NCBI GenBank assembly: GCA_020436695.1
Contig: JAGQXH010000010.1
Span: 1-32,372 of the forward strand
Length of the DNA stretch: 32,372 nt
Direction: 5' to 3'
Source of the DNA: Lewinella sp.
GTDB lineage: Bacteria > Bacteroidota > Bacteroidia > Chitinophagales > Saprospiraceae
Part shown: positions 8,428 to 17,187 of the stretch, piece after piece
Layout: every line of letters begins with the position of its first letter
How positions within the stretch are numbered: the first letter of the stretch is position 1
The notes under the pieces: generated by a model
Told to the model about the DNA's origin: nothing
The model's database searches: none
What the model saw: the letters and a program-made list of their open reading frames with translations, nothing else
Made by a program: the position numbers and the translations under genes

Positions 8428-9012
8428 CTACCTGAACTGCTTCGGCCTTAGTTGCTGCCCGGCCAGTTCTGCGACCTCATTAATGCGTTTTTGCCGGGTT
8501 TCCGTCCGTTTGGCTTGTACCAGCCAATACAATATACCTTTCCGGATTGATCTGCTTAAACCGAGGAAAAAATCCTTCGCTCCCGGGTGATGCCCGAAGG
8601 CGGCTTCCAGATCGTCGGGAATGAGCAGTGCTTCCACCGTATCCAGAATGGTCCAGGAACCGTTCTCTTTGGCAATGGCAACGATTTCCATGCCGGCCCG
8701 GGTCATTTTTCCTTCCTTAATGAGTCGCTGTATCTTGTTTTTATTGATCTTCGACCAGGTGCTTACGGCTTTCCTTTTGCAATAGAACTGGATAAACTTT
8801 TCCTCATCGACCGATTTCCGGACACTGTCTATCCAACCGAAGCAAAGCGCCTCATCTACCGCATCGCTCCAGGAAATGCTGGGTTTGTCGGAACTTTTTT
8901 TATAACAAATGAGCCATACAGCTCTTTTCTCTCTGTGGTTCTCCTGCAACCAGGCTCTCCATTCGTGGGTAGTTGTCGGATAAAAAGATTCGATCTCCTC
9001 TTTGCTACTCAT
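8428..9012 (-). CDS. YdeI/OmdA-family protein
   Basis: A 194-aa cytoplasmic protein of the YdeI or OmpD-associated (OmdA) family. The diagnostic N-terminal half reads HEWRAWLQENHREKRAVWL, then DAVDEALCFGWIDS and KFIQFYCKRKAVSTWSKINK. The C-terminal segment is helical and basic (RSIRKGILYWLVQAKRTETRQKRI), as in the family's C-terminal domain. Homologues have been linked to tolerance of antimicrobial peptides or stress, but the biochemical role is not established. It is convergent with the histidine kinase gene (36 bp between stops) and appears monocistronic. The ATG at 9012 matches the usual start of family members, shortly before the conserved W. Confidence 0.9.
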   Translation of the reverse strand: MSSKEEIESFYPTTTHEWRAWLQENHREKRAVWLICYKKSSDKPSISWSDAVDEALCFGWIDSVRKSVDEEKFIQFYCKRKAVSTWSKINKNKIQRLIKEGKMTRAGMEIVAIAKENGSWTILDTVEALLIPDDLEAAFGHHPGAKDFFLGLSRSIRKGILYWLVQAKRTETRQKRINEVAELAGQQLRPKQFR

Positions 9013-9090
9013 TGGTTACCATTTTCGGGCAAGATATAGATGCTCGCTGACAACCTTATGTCAGTAAGGCCGCAATAATTCGGACATTAT

Positions 9091-9721
9091 CTATTCCTCC
9101 CGCGTCCGCAGCCGGTCCCGGAAAAATGCTCCGATGGCAAAACCTTCTAACTGTCCGTTCACGATAGCCGGCATATAATGAATGCCGCCGTAAAACCGGC
9201 TGATGGCGGCTTCGTTGGCTGCATCCCGGAAGGAATTGAAATGCCGGGTGGGCAGGCCGAATTCCATTTCCCTTGTTTTCCAGGTTGCCGGCCACATAGT
9301 CTGTATCCCCATCATTATCGAAATCCCCGGCGGAAACCACCCGTCCACCCACAAAAAGATCGAGATCACCGTCAAGATCATAATCGAAGAAATAGGCCTG
9401 AGTGCTGAATCCGTCATCGGCCAGGCCATACCGGTCCGCTGCTTCCTCAAATACAAGATTGCCGTTCTCATCCGGACCCTGGTTGATGTACAGCAGATTC
9501 GTTCGCCGTTCGGTATCATTGCGGAAAAAGGCCGATACATACAGATCCGGCCATCCGTCGGTATTGATGTCCACTACGGCAACGCCGGTATACCAATGTC
9601 CCTGTCCGTCAACCCGGGCAATCTTCGTTGCGTCCTTAAAAGTCAGATCTCCTTTGTTGAGATACAGTTTGTTCGACACCATATTGGCCGCGAAGTATAG
9701 GTCCATATAGCCATCCCGGTT
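9091..9721 (-). pseudogene. Composite remnant: CRTAC1/FG-GAP repeat protein joined to vanadium haloperoxidase 3' end
   Basis: On the minus strand, from about 9721, an open frame encodes FG-GAP/VCBS calcium-binding repeats of the CRTAC1 (ASPIC/UnbV) type: NRDGYMDLYFAANMVSNKLY, DINTDGWPDLYVSAFF, YDLDGDLDLFVGG and GDFDNDGDTDYVAGNL. The N-terminus is missing (an in-frame stop lies at about 9770). FVGGRVV runs directly into SAGDFDNDGD near 9334, where intact family members have a long intervening stretch. Near 9262 recognisable sequence moves to another frame, which encodes GLPTRHFNSFRDAANEAAIS followed by RFYGGIHYMPAIVNGQ and ends at 9091. That is the C-terminal PAP2 signature (SRxYGGIH) of vanadium-dependent haloperoxidases. 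The two families are often neighbours in Bacteroidota. I read this as a decayed two-gene locus that suffered at least two deletions, not a functional gene. Confidence 0.8.
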
Positions 9722-9842
9722 AGTCAGTGGTTTTTTAAGCGGGTGAAAGGGACAGGTGAAATAAGGGCGTCACTATCTATATCAGAACTGCTGTTCACCC
9801 GCATCAAATACCTGGTACGGGTAGTCTGTTAACGCTAAATGT

Positions 9843-11609
9843 ATGAGAAAAAAGATCCTCAAATATCTCAGTCTCATTTTTGTGGTACTACTCCTGCTGG
9901 TTTATTTCTTATTCATATTACCGCTTTGGGGTATACCTTTCAACGCCAAACGGCACGGTAATCCACCTTTAACTCCCGCCTGGGCTTTGGAGTGCTGGCT
10001 ATGGGAAGACGACGTCAACACGGCAGTTTATGTGGATGAATTGCTGGATGGATACGCCGAACACGATATCCCGGTGCGAACGATCTTGATCGACAGCCCC
10101 TGGAGCCTGCATTATAATGATTTCGCGGTTGACGAAGAGCGCTACCCCGATCCGGAGAAATGGTTTAAGTCCCTTTCAGACCGGCAATACCGGGTGGTAT
10201 TATGGATGACGAGCATGGTAAACAGCCATAGTAAAGACACCCGGATCCCGGCAGGTGGCGACTGGTTTGATGAAGCGACCGGGCAGGGATTCCTCATCGG
10301 TAAGAATAGCGAGATCAAATGGTGGAAAGGAACGGGCGGTTTTATTGATTATACCAATCAGGAGGCATTAACATGGTGGCAGCAGCAACAACAGGATTGT
10401 TTCGACTGGGGTATTGACGGCTGGAAACTGGACGGGACGGCCACCTTGTTTCACAAAAAAGTCGGGCCTTTGCCTTTTCTCTATCAACGATCATCTCAGG
10501 GATGGCTGTCCACCCGGCAGTATATGGACCTGTATTATCGTACGGAATACGAGCATGGCCTGAGCCGGAATCCTGAATTCGTCACTTTGGCCAGATCCAT
10601 GGACCGGGGCTATCACCCGGAAGGCTTTGCACCGATCGACGCTGCGCCGGTATGCTGGGTCGGTGATCAGGAACACGAATGGCTGACCGAGGAATTACTG
10701 AATGAACCGGATGAAGAAAAGGTCGACATGGCCCTGGATGGAGTGCAGGGGTTTGAGGCCGCCATTGAGAGCATTCTGAAAAGTGCCGAAAAAGGATATA
10801 ATGTTATCGGTTCCGATATTGGCGGGTTTTCCGGCAAAACCATCCCGCCAAGGCTTTACATTCGCTGGGCACAGTTCTCCACTTTCTGCGGTCTGTTCCT
10901 GAACGGCGGACACGGAGAGCGTGCCTTGTGGAAACGCAGTGAGCAGGAACTGCAGATCATCCGGAAATACGCCTGGCTACACACCGAGCTGCTCCCTTAT
11001 ATGTACAGTTACGTAGTGCAGGGGCATGAGGGTGGACGGGTGTTGCAAAGCCCGGTGAAAGGTAAGTACCATTATCTGTTCGGGGATCATCTGCTCATTG
11101 CACCGATCTATAAAGATGCATTGGAAAATGAAGTGCAATTACCTCCCGGAAAATGGCGATATTGGTTTGATGATAGCACCTTAATCGAGGGAGATCAGAA
11201 GATCAGGCGTAGTTTTCCGCTGGAAGAATACCCGGTTTTCATCCGGGATGGGGCGATCATCCCCATGGATATCCAACGGTCATATAACAGCCTGGGAGAT
11301 ACTCTTTCGCAAGGATATACGACCTGGCTGGTGTACCCGGATAAAGATGCGTCCAGCTCGTTTACCATCTATTCCACGGATGAACAGAGACCGACCAGCC
11401 TGGAGGTCGCCGTTAACGACAATGAGCTGAACCTGACTTTTGAAGGTGAAAAGATGCCGCACATACTACGTGTTCACTTGGATAGTCCGCCCCGGAGTAT
11501 TTACCTGGATGGAAGTGAATTGCGGGACTTTGAATATGATAAAAGCTTAAGACAACTGATCATCCGGCAGAAGGAGTACCAGGGAGGAAAATACATTATC
11601 GGCATTTAG
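9843..11609 (+). CDS. Membrane-anchored glycoside hydrolase family 31 enzyme
   Basis: A 588-aa GH31 enzyme (retaining alpha-glycosidase family: alpha-glucosidase, alpha-xylosidase, alpha-galactosidase and others). An uncleaved-looking TM anchor (~9-30) leads almost at once into the (beta/alpha)8 barrel at ~45 (PAWALECWLWEDD). The likely nucleophile is Asp197 in GIDGWKLDGT, the likely acid/base is Asp275 in APVCWVGDQEHEW, and the downstream family signature is GSDIGGFSGK (323-332). The C-terminal beta-sandwich domains follow (DHLLIAPIYKDALENEVQLP, then EYPVFIRDGAIIP). The N-terminal beta-sandwich normally present in GH31 is essentially absent. Substrate cannot be assigned; the WKLDG nucleophile strand differs from the classic WxDMNE of alpha-glucosidases. 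It is the first gene of a co-directional block with a ceramidase-like protein and an esterase. Confidence 0.92.
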   Translation: MRKKILKYLSLIFVVLLLLVYFLFILPLWGIPFNAKRHGNPPLTPAWALECWLWEDDVNTAVYVDELLDGYAEHDIPVRTILIDSPWSLHYNDFAVDEERYPDPEKWFKSLSDRQYRVVLWMTSMVNSHSKDTRIPAGGDWFDEATGQGFLIGKNSEIKWWKGTGGFIDYTNQEALTWWQQQQQDCFDWGIDGWKLDGTATLFHKKVGPLPFLYQRSSQGWLSTRQYMDLYYRTEYEHGLSRNPEFVTLARSMDRGYHPEGFAPIDAAPVCWVGDQEHEWLTEELLNEPDEEKVDMALDGVQGFEAAIESILKSAEKGYNVIGSDIGGFSGKTIPPRLYIRWAQFSTFCGLFLNGGHGERALWKRSEQELQIIRKYAWLHTELLPYMYSYVVQGHEGGRVLQSPVKGKYHYLFGDHLLIAPIYKDALENEVQLPPGKWRYWFDDSTLIEGDQKIRRSFPLEEYPVFIRDGAIIPMDIQRSYNSLGDTLSQGYTTWLVYPDKDASSSFTIYSTDEQRPTSLEVAVNDNELNLTFEGEKMPHILRVHLDSPPRSIYLDGSELRDFEYDKSLRQLIIRQKEYQGGKYIIGI

Positions 11610-11746
11610 TATGAACAGTAGTCGGACCACTGCACCTATAAGCGTAAGGAAATAGGGCTGATTAGCCTCTGATTCGCATGAAACATGCCCATTTTACAAA
11701 GCATGACTGTCTTCTGTCGTCAACCGTCCACCAAAACAACTGACCA

Positions 11747-13129
11747 ATGCGTATCCTGCTCAAAATATTCGTGATCCTGCTGATCCTTCTCATCATTTGC
11801 TGGCTGGTGGGAGTTGACCGGGTAGACTATACGCCCTATTTCGAAACGGAATATTACCAAGCCACCATGGACGGCCTGGAACAAGAAGCTGCTCAACTTT
11901 CCCTGGCGGATGGCCCGGTCTCCATTGGAATCGCTAAAGTGAATATCACTCCGGTAGCGACTAATGGCTGGAATAACACTGCAGAAGCATTACCCTTGGC
12001 CGGCTACGGAAAACGGGAGGGCTTGCCGGCAGAGGGCGTACACGACAGCCTGTATGTGAAAGTGCTGGTTATGCAGGTAAAAGAGACCATCCTTGCCATT
12101 GTAGGGGCTGATCTGTTGATCGTACCGCCGGAACTGGTGGAACAGACACAGAAAAAATTGGCGCCGGAGCTTAACCTGCCCAGAGCGCAGCTCTTTTATT
12201 CGGCCACCCATACCCATTCCAGTGTGGGAGGCTGGTCTTCCCATTATGTAGGCGAGCTTTTTGCCGGGGCACCCAATGCCGGGATCATCGATTGGCTGGC
12301 GGAGCACTTTGCCCGGGCTATCGAACAGGCGATGGATGATCTTGCCCCCGGTAGCATTGCCCAGGGAAGTTTTGCTGCACCGGATCAGGTCTATAACCGG
12401 CTAGTGAAAGAGCTAGGTACGGAGCTAAGTACTTTCTCTTACCTCCTGGCTCAACAGGATAAGGGGAAACAGGCCGTCATTGGCATTTTCGATGCACACG
12501 CAACCACGCTGAATGATGAAAACATGACCTACAGTGCTGATTACCCAGCCTACTGGTATGAGAAAATGGAAAGCGCCGGGATCGATCTGCCCATTTTTTG
12601 TGCTGGCAGTGTCGGTAGTCATGGTCCGGAGTCCAGTGGACGGGGATTCGAAAAGGCTCGTCATCTCGGGGAGGATCTGGCGGATAGTCTGCTACTACAC
12701 CTACAGTCAGTAAACCGACAGGATACTCTCAGTCTGGCGGTGATGAGCCTGCCTCTGGAATTGCCTCCTTTTCAGGTTCGCATTTCCGATCATTGGAGGC
12801 TGGCCCCATTTCTGGTGAAAAAATTGTTCCCGTCGGTCGGGGATCCCTATGTACAATCCGCCCGTATCGGTCATTTTATCTGGAGTACGATGCCTGCTGA
12901 TTTCAGCGGAGAACTGGCTCTTATCCACGAAAACCGTTTGCTTACTCAGGGATTCTCATCGACCATCACCAGTTTTAACGGCGCCTATGTCGGCTACATC
13001 GTGCCGGAAAAATATTATTACCTGAATGAATACGAGTCCAGAGTGATGTCTTGGTTCGGGCCGTACATGTCGCCGTATCTGAATGAGGTGTTATTGAGGA
13101 TGACGGATGACCTGGTTGCACTCCGGTAA
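11747..13129 (+). CDS. Neutral/alkaline ceramidase-like hydrolase, membrane-anchored
   Basis: A 460-aa protein similar to the N-terminal catalytic domain of neutral/alkaline ceramidases, which hydrolyse the N-acyl bond of ceramide. An N-terminal hydrophobic helix (~2-22) anchors it. The domain begins at VSIGIAKVNITPV (~58) and includes GVHDSLYVKVLVM. Candidate zinc-site histidines lie in YSATHTHSSVGG (151-162) and IFDAHATTLND (His251). GSVGSHGPE (287-295) occupies the place of the family's active-site loop but differs from the canonical GDVSPN, so true ceramidase activity is uncertain. The C-terminal immunoglobulin-like domain of full-length ceramidases is absent, as in many bacterial paralogues annotated as hypothetical or alkaline ceramidase. 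It follows the GH31 gene by 137 bp and precedes the esterase by 58 bp. Confidence 0.87.
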   Translation: MRILLKIFVILLILLIICWLVGVDRVDYTPYFETEYYQATMDGLEQEAAQLSLADGPVSIGIAKVNITPVATNGWNNTAEALPLAGYGKREGLPAEGVHDSLYVKVLVMQVKETILAIVGADLLIVPPELVEQTQKKLAPELNLPRAQLFYSATHTHSSVGGWSSHYVGELFAGAPNAGIIDWLAEHFARAIEQAMDDLAPGSIAQGSFAAPDQVYNRLVKELGTELSTFSYLLAQQDKGKQAVIGIFDAHATTLNDENMTYSADYPAYWYEKMESAGIDLPIFCAGSVGSHGPESSGRGFEKARHLGEDLADSLLLHLQSVNRQDTLSLAVMSLPLELPPFQVRISDHWRLAPFLVKKLFPSVGDPYVQSARIGHFIWSTMPADFSGELALIHENRLLTQGFSSTITSFNGAYVGYIVPEKYYYLNEYESRVMSWFGPYMSPYLNEVLLRMTDDLVALR

Positions 13130-13187
13130 GCCCGGAAATGCTAAATAATCCTATCTTTAAATGGCAAGTCACTAACCACTAATAAGG

Positions 13188-15152
13188 ATGAAACACCTAC
13201 TTCTGTCCCTTTGCTTCCTGACCCTCCATTTTTCTCCGGCAGTCATTGATCCACCCGACTGGGACTTCGACACCCAACTGAACAGCTATTTCGCGGCAGA
13301 AACAGAAAAGATCAGGCAACGGACAGCCATGGAATTGTCCGGTATCAAGGACTGGCCGGCTTATCAGGCTCAGGCCCGTACCGAACTACAGGAAATGCTG
13401 GGTTTGCTGCCCTGGCCTGAAAAAACACCCCTAAAAGCGACGGTTACCGGCACGGTGGAGCACGAAGAATTTACGGTGCAGAAGCTCCATTTTCAATCGA
13501 TGCCCGGTCTTTATGTCACCGCCAACCTGTACCTTCCCAAAAACCGGAAAGAAAAAGCACCGGCTATTGTTTACGTATGCGGTCACGCCACAGTAACCAA
13601 AGGCGGTTATAATTATGGTGCCAAAGCCCATTATCAGCATCATCCGGCCTGGTTTGCCCGCAATGGTTACGTTTGTCTGATCCTGGATACGGTACAGTTG
13701 GGAGAGATCGAAGGCATTCATCACGGCCTGCACCGCTACGAGCGTTGGTGGTGGCAGTCCCGGGGCTACACACCGGCTGGAGTAGAAGCCTGGAACGGCA
13801 TCCGGGCGATCGATTATCTGCAAAGCCGGCCGGAAGTAGATCCCGGACGGATCGGTATCACCGGCCGGAGCGGGGGCGGAATTACCAGCTGGTGGGTCGC
13901 TGCACTGGATGATCGCATCAAAGTGGCTGTGCCCGTGGCCGGCATCACAGATATGCAGGATCAGGTAGTGAACGGTTGTATTGAGGATCACTGCGACTGC
14001 ATGTTCATGCCGAATTTCTATCAATGGGATTTCCCCAAACTGGCGGCCATGGTAGCACCTCGTCCGCTGCTGATCAGCAATACCGATCGTGACATCATGT
14101 TCCCGGTGGATGGCGTTTTCCGGGTTTACCGGCAGGTCCGGGCGATCTATGATCAATTGGGGGCCGGCGAACAACTGGCCTTAAACATCACTTCCGGGCC
14201 GCACCGGGATGAACAGGAGAGTCGGGTGCACGCTTTCCGCTGGCTGAACCGCTACCTCTTGGGCCGGGAAGATCTGATCGATAAGCAGGCAGTGAAATTC
14301 TTTGAACCGGAACAACTGCGCGTATTCGATGAACTCCCGGCTGACCAGATCAACACCCGGATCGATGAGGTATTTAATGCAGCAGCTCCTCCTTTGCAGG
14401 AGGTTTTAAAGAAAATGTCTCCGGAACAGGCTCGGACTCAGTGGCGGAAAAACTTAGAACATGTGTTCGCCAACTGGCCGGACCAACAGCTTTCGGCAAG
14501 CCTGGAAGAAATGGCTACCGTTCGTTCCGATGCATTCCAGCTGACTACATTTCGACTGCAAACGGACGCATATACGGGCCTGCCGCTATTCCGGATCCGG
14601 CCCAGGAACAGATCCGCCGCAACAAAGGCTCACGTGATCGTTCTGGATGATAATAACTGGCCGGATTGGATGGCCCGCCTGGCTATTGCCTTCCCTAAGG
14701 AAGCATTTTGGGAGGATGCCACGGCCAGCAGCAGTCCGGGAAAAGATCTTTTTCCGGAACTTTCCGGCTATGACGAACTCTATCTGGTAAGTATGCGTGG
14801 TGCCGGTCCCTCCCGATTTTCCGGTAATGCCTTTAAACAGGCCCAGATCAGAAAACGATTCCACCTGTTGGGACAAACACTGCAGAGCATGGAGACCTGG
14901 GATCTTCGCCGGGCGGTTGAGGCCATACAGAAAAACCGGACCTACGTGGAACAACCACTGGTCGTATCCGCTGATGGGATCAGTGCGGGGATGGCCCTCT
15001 ATGCTGCTCTTTTCATAGATGCAAAACTCACCCTTGAGCTTTCGCATTTGCCAGAGAGTCATATGGCAGGGCCTTATTATCCGGGTATTCTCCGCTATAT
15101 GGATATGCCGGCAGCGGTGATGATGGCTGGGGAGATGCATGAAATACGGTGA
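13188..15152 (+). CDS. Secreted alpha/beta-hydrolase (acetyl xylan esterase/dienelactone hydrolase-like)
   Basis: A 654-aa secreted hydrolase. The N-terminal signal peptide (MKHLLLSLCFLTLHFSPA) is followed by an alpha/beta-hydrolase domain at ~90-355. The nucleophile elbow is GITGRSGGG (Ser228), the acid probably Asp302 in SNTDRDIMFPVDG, and the catalytic His is His339 in TSGPHRDEQE. The lid region has the aromatic string RYERWWWQSRGYTPAG. The layout matches acetyl xylan esterase/prolyl-oligopeptidase-like proteins common in Bacteroidota and Planctomycetes. A second C-terminal region (~380-654) looks like a degenerate hydrolase-like domain with no obvious catalytic triad. The ATG at 13188 is preceded by AATAAGG. 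It is the last gene of the hydrolase block; the stop codon overlaps a small hairpin. Confidence 0.9.
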   Translation: MKHLLLSLCFLTLHFSPAVIDPPDWDFDTQLNSYFAAETEKIRQRTAMELSGIKDWPAYQAQARTELQEMLGLLPWPEKTPLKATVTGTVEHEEFTVQKLHFQSMPGLYVTANLYLPKNRKEKAPAIVYVCGHATVTKGGYNYGAKAHYQHHPAWFARNGYVCLILDTVQLGEIEGIHHGLHRYERWWWQSRGYTPAGVEAWNGIRAIDYLQSRPEVDPGRIGITGRSGGGITSWWVAALDDRIKVAVPVAGITDMQDQVVNGCIEDHCDCMFMPNFYQWDFPKLAAMVAPRPLLISNTDRDIMFPVDGVFRVYRQVRAIYDQLGAGEQLALNITSGPHRDEQESRVHAFRWLNRYLLGREDLIDKQAVKFFEPEQLRVFDELPADQINTRIDEVFNAAAPPLQEVLKKMSPEQARTQWRKNLEHVFANWPDQQLSASLEEMATVRSDAFQLTTFRLQTDAYTGLPLFRIRPRNRSAATKAHVIVLDDNNWPDWMARLAIAFPKEAFWEDATASSSPGKDLFPELSGYDELYLVSMRGAGPSRFSGNAFKQAQIRKRFHLLGQTLQSMETWDLRRAVEAIQKNRTYVEQPLVVSADGISAGMALYAALFIDAKLTLELSHLPESHMAGPYYPGILRYMDMPAAVMMAGEMHEIR

Positions 15153-15198
15153 GGCTGTCGCCTCAAGTCGGCAGTCGTAAGTCGATAGTCTTCAGTCA
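15151..15198. repeat. Hairpin plus AGTC-type repeat array, copy B
   Basis: GAGGC (15151-15155) and GCCTC (15160-15164) form a 5-bp stem with a TGTC loop that overlaps the esterase stop codon (15150-15152). Directly behind it, 15165-15198 contains five AGTC units (AAGTCGGCAGTCGTAAGTCG, then ATAGTCTTCAGTC). The hairpin may mark the transcript end. The array is one of the dispersed copies listed in this window. Confidence 0.6.
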
Positions 15199-15561
15199 TG
15201 CAGGTTGGTGCGATAGATGTGGTGTCCTGCCCCGGAGTGTAGAGGATGCAGGGTTTCGATCAGGCAGGTTCGCCAGTTTTTTATTAGTTAAGCGACGGCA
15301 ACCAAAATAAGAAGTATTTACACCGTGAAGGAGTAAAGAACACGTAGCGCTTTTCGATGAAATTTGATCCGAAGCATTACCGAGGTCTATGGATTCTTGA
15401 TCCGCGACACTACTGCAAATTCATCAATCTTTGCGAAACTTTGCGTCCTTAGCACCTTTGCGGTGAAAGTAGCGTCTTTTACTCCTTTGCATCGACTCTA
15501 TTACATGACATTTTATTTGCTAAACGACTACAGATTTGACAATTTGCCACACCTGAAAACA
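15199..15561. other. Convergent intergenic region with a MITE-like inverted-repeat segment
   Basis: This 360-bp non-coding stretch lies between convergent genes. AAGGAGTAAA (15328-15337) and TTTACTCCTT (15478-15487) are 10-bp perfect inverted repeats bounding about 160 bp. Within it, 15429-15467 is a run of GCAAAG-type units when read on the minus strand (GCAAAGGTGCTAAGGACGC, then AAAGTTTCGCAAAG). A long-range CCTGCC/GGCAGG pair (15226-15231 and 15263-15268) is followed by a T-run at 15277-15282 and could be a weak terminator for the + strand. No gene is visible. Confidence 0.4.
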
Positions 15562-16932
15562 CTATCTAATAAACACCTCATCCTCATCCGCCACAAACAT
15601 TCGGGTACTCTTACTGTAGACACCGCCATTAGCATCCGAATATTCCAGATCCACAAAAAAGGCCCGATAGCCGGAATCGGGATAATCGATGTGCGCTTCC
15701 AAAGTGGCCACATGTTGAAGATCAAGATCCTTTTTTACAAAAGTAGCATCTCTGAAATCACGGTCTTCAGAATCGGCTGACCATATCGCTACAGAGACCA
15801 GTGGCGCAGGGGTAGCGGTTACCGCAAGCTTTATTCCCTGCTCATCGTAGGTCAGGTCCCAGTGGTTGACCGGGTGATCGGCTCTGTTTAGGGTTTGGCC
15901 GAAGAAGGCGCTAATGGCCCGGATAGCGGCTTCGCCTCCTCCAAGATCATGACCTGCGTTGGGGAGGTATATGATCGAGTTGTCGCCGGGAATGTCCGGC
16001 AAATAATGCTTGATGGCATCCACCGGCCAGTATTCGTCATTGGTGCCGATAACGATCAACTTGGGCATCGTCAGACGGGAACGATAGGTATAGGGATCGA
16101 TCATTTGGGCAATCTCCGGACCCCTTCCCGTCTCCACTTCCTGTACAATACCCAGGTTTACGTAGTCATTGATCTGTGGGCTGTAATCATTCCAGACATC
16201 GATCTGGTATTGAAGATTGACCGGCATGTTTAGGATATCGATCACCATGGGTGCGATAGCGACCACCCGATCATCCATAGCCCCCGTCAGCCAGGTGGTC
16301 CAGCCGCGTTTGGAGGCTCCCGTGACCATGAATCGCCTAATCTCACCGGCTAGATCCTGCCGACTGAATTCCTGAATGGCGTCCATAGCCTTTACAGCAC
16401 TTTTTACCATTGGGAAAAGAAGTGGCCAGGTAAAGTCGCCATCAGTTTTGAATTGATGCAGGGTGTACGATATCAGGGCATCTTCCCGCAAATTGTCATA
16501 CAGGGGCTGATTGGGTATCTGCCAAAGTACGGCAGTGATCGCCTTATTTTTCAAGGCCACCTGCGCAAGGACGATTGTGGTTAGGTCATTAGAGCCTTGC
16601 CAGTCTGGCTCACCGTCCCGAACGTCACTACCATTGAGGTACAATAAGGCACCATCGTAATTATTTTCCGGCGGAACAAGTAAGGTGAGCTGGTGTACCC
16701 ATTTATGCTCCCGCCAGGTTTGTGAGGTGAGCAACAGATCGTACACGGTCACTCCCGCAATATCGTAGCTATTCTTAATCTCCCAGGAAAAGGTTTGATC
16801 TTCATTTTGTAAATAGCTTTCCAGTGCATTCTCCGCCGTCACCATGCCCATTGCGGGTACTTCCATTTCCGGGCGCCGGCAGGCTACCAAAAGCAACATC
16901 ACCGAGAGTGAAACAAGAAGGTATTTTTTCAT
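15562..16932 (-). CDS. PhoPQ-activated pathogenicity-related family lipoprotein
   Basis: A 456-aa lipoprotein of the PhoPQ_related (AprA-type) family, an alpha/beta-hydrolase-fold group of unknown biochemical function. The signal has a lipobox ending in LLLVAC (Cys18). Family hallmarks are ESYLQNEDQTFSWEI near the N-terminus, HQLTLLVPPENNYDGALLYL, and the nucleophile elbow FMVTGASKRGWTTWLTGAMD (Ser207). They continue with MVIDILNMPVNLQYQ, GTNDEYWPVDA (acid Asp, 299 or 305) and NAGHDLGGGE (His328). The family is widespread in Bacteroidota and Planctomycetes outside any PhoPQ context, so the name should not be read as a function. It is convergent with the esterase and close to the hydrolase block, which fits a periplasmic or surface hydrolase. 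Confidence 0.93.
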   Translation of the reverse strand: MKKYLLVSLSVMLLLVACRRPEMEVPAMGMVTAENALESYLQNEDQTFSWEIKNSYDIAGVTVYDLLLTSQTWREHKWVHQLTLLVPPENNYDGALLYLNGSDVRDGEPDWQGSNDLTTIVLAQVALKNKAITAVLWQIPNQPLYDNLREDALISYTLHQFKTDGDFTWPLLFPMVKSAVKAMDAIQEFSRQDLAGEIRRFMVTGASKRGWTTWLTGAMDDRVVAIAPMVIDILNMPVNLQYQIDVWNDYSPQINDYVNLGIVQEVETGRGPEIAQMIDPYTYRSRLTMPKLIVIGTNDEYWPVDAIKHYLPDIPGDNSIIYLPNAGHDLGGGEAAIRAISAFFGQTLNRADHPVNHWDLTYDEQGIKLAVTATPAPLVSVAIWSADSEDRDFRDATFVKKDLDLQHVATLEAHIDYPDSGYRAFFVDLEYSDANGGVYSKSTRMFVADEDEVFIR

Positions 16933-17002
16933 CGATTGGTTTTACTGAAAGATCGTTTACTCCGGAATAAATATTGTCCGGCAGATTGAATAATATTAGC
17001 CG

Positions 17003-17029
17003 GTAGTGGTCAGTCGGCAGTCGGCAGCT
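17003..17029. repeat. AGTC-type repeat, copy C
   Basis: AGTCGGCAGTCGGCAGCT at 17012-17029 is an 18-bp exact match to the reverse complement of 23484-23501, about 6.5 kb away. It sits in the upstream region of the PhoPQ-related lipoprotein gene, preceded by TAGTGGTC. Confidence 0.65.
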
Positions 17030-17137
17030 TGAGAAAAGAAAAATGAAAATGATACCGAACAACACAATATTGACTAAGAAAAACCTCTCCTTCCCAAGAA
17101 CCCGGGACAGAACGCCGGATAGTTGGCACTGCCCAAA

Positions 17138-17176
17138 TTAACCGGCAACTGGATAACTGGTTAACAGGATAACTGA
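17138..17176. repeat. Small inverted and direct repeats downstream of nhaD
   Basis: TTAACC (17138-17143) pairs with GGTTAA (17159-17164), and GGATAACTG occurs twice (17151-17159 and 17168-17176). The segment lies 12-50 bp past the nhaD stop codon. It may form an mRNA 3' structure; no U-tract typical of an intrinsic terminator is present. Confidence 0.35.
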
Positions 17177-17187
17177 CGTCCAACAAC

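Noticed and set aside
9203..9700. 165-aa plus-strand frame over the CRTAC1 remnant
   Set aside because: The opposite strand shows recognisable FG-GAP and haloperoxidase motifs; this frame shows none.
13431..14174. 247-aa minus-strand frame inside the esterase gene
   Set aside because: The plus strand carries an intact alpha/beta-hydrolase with signal peptide and catalytic triad; the minus frame has no recognisable domain.
15226..15282. CCTGCC/GGCAGG inverted repeat followed by a T-run as a firm terminator
   Set aside because: The loop is over 30 nt and the T-run is about 8 bp from the stem, so it is only mentioned as a weak possibility.
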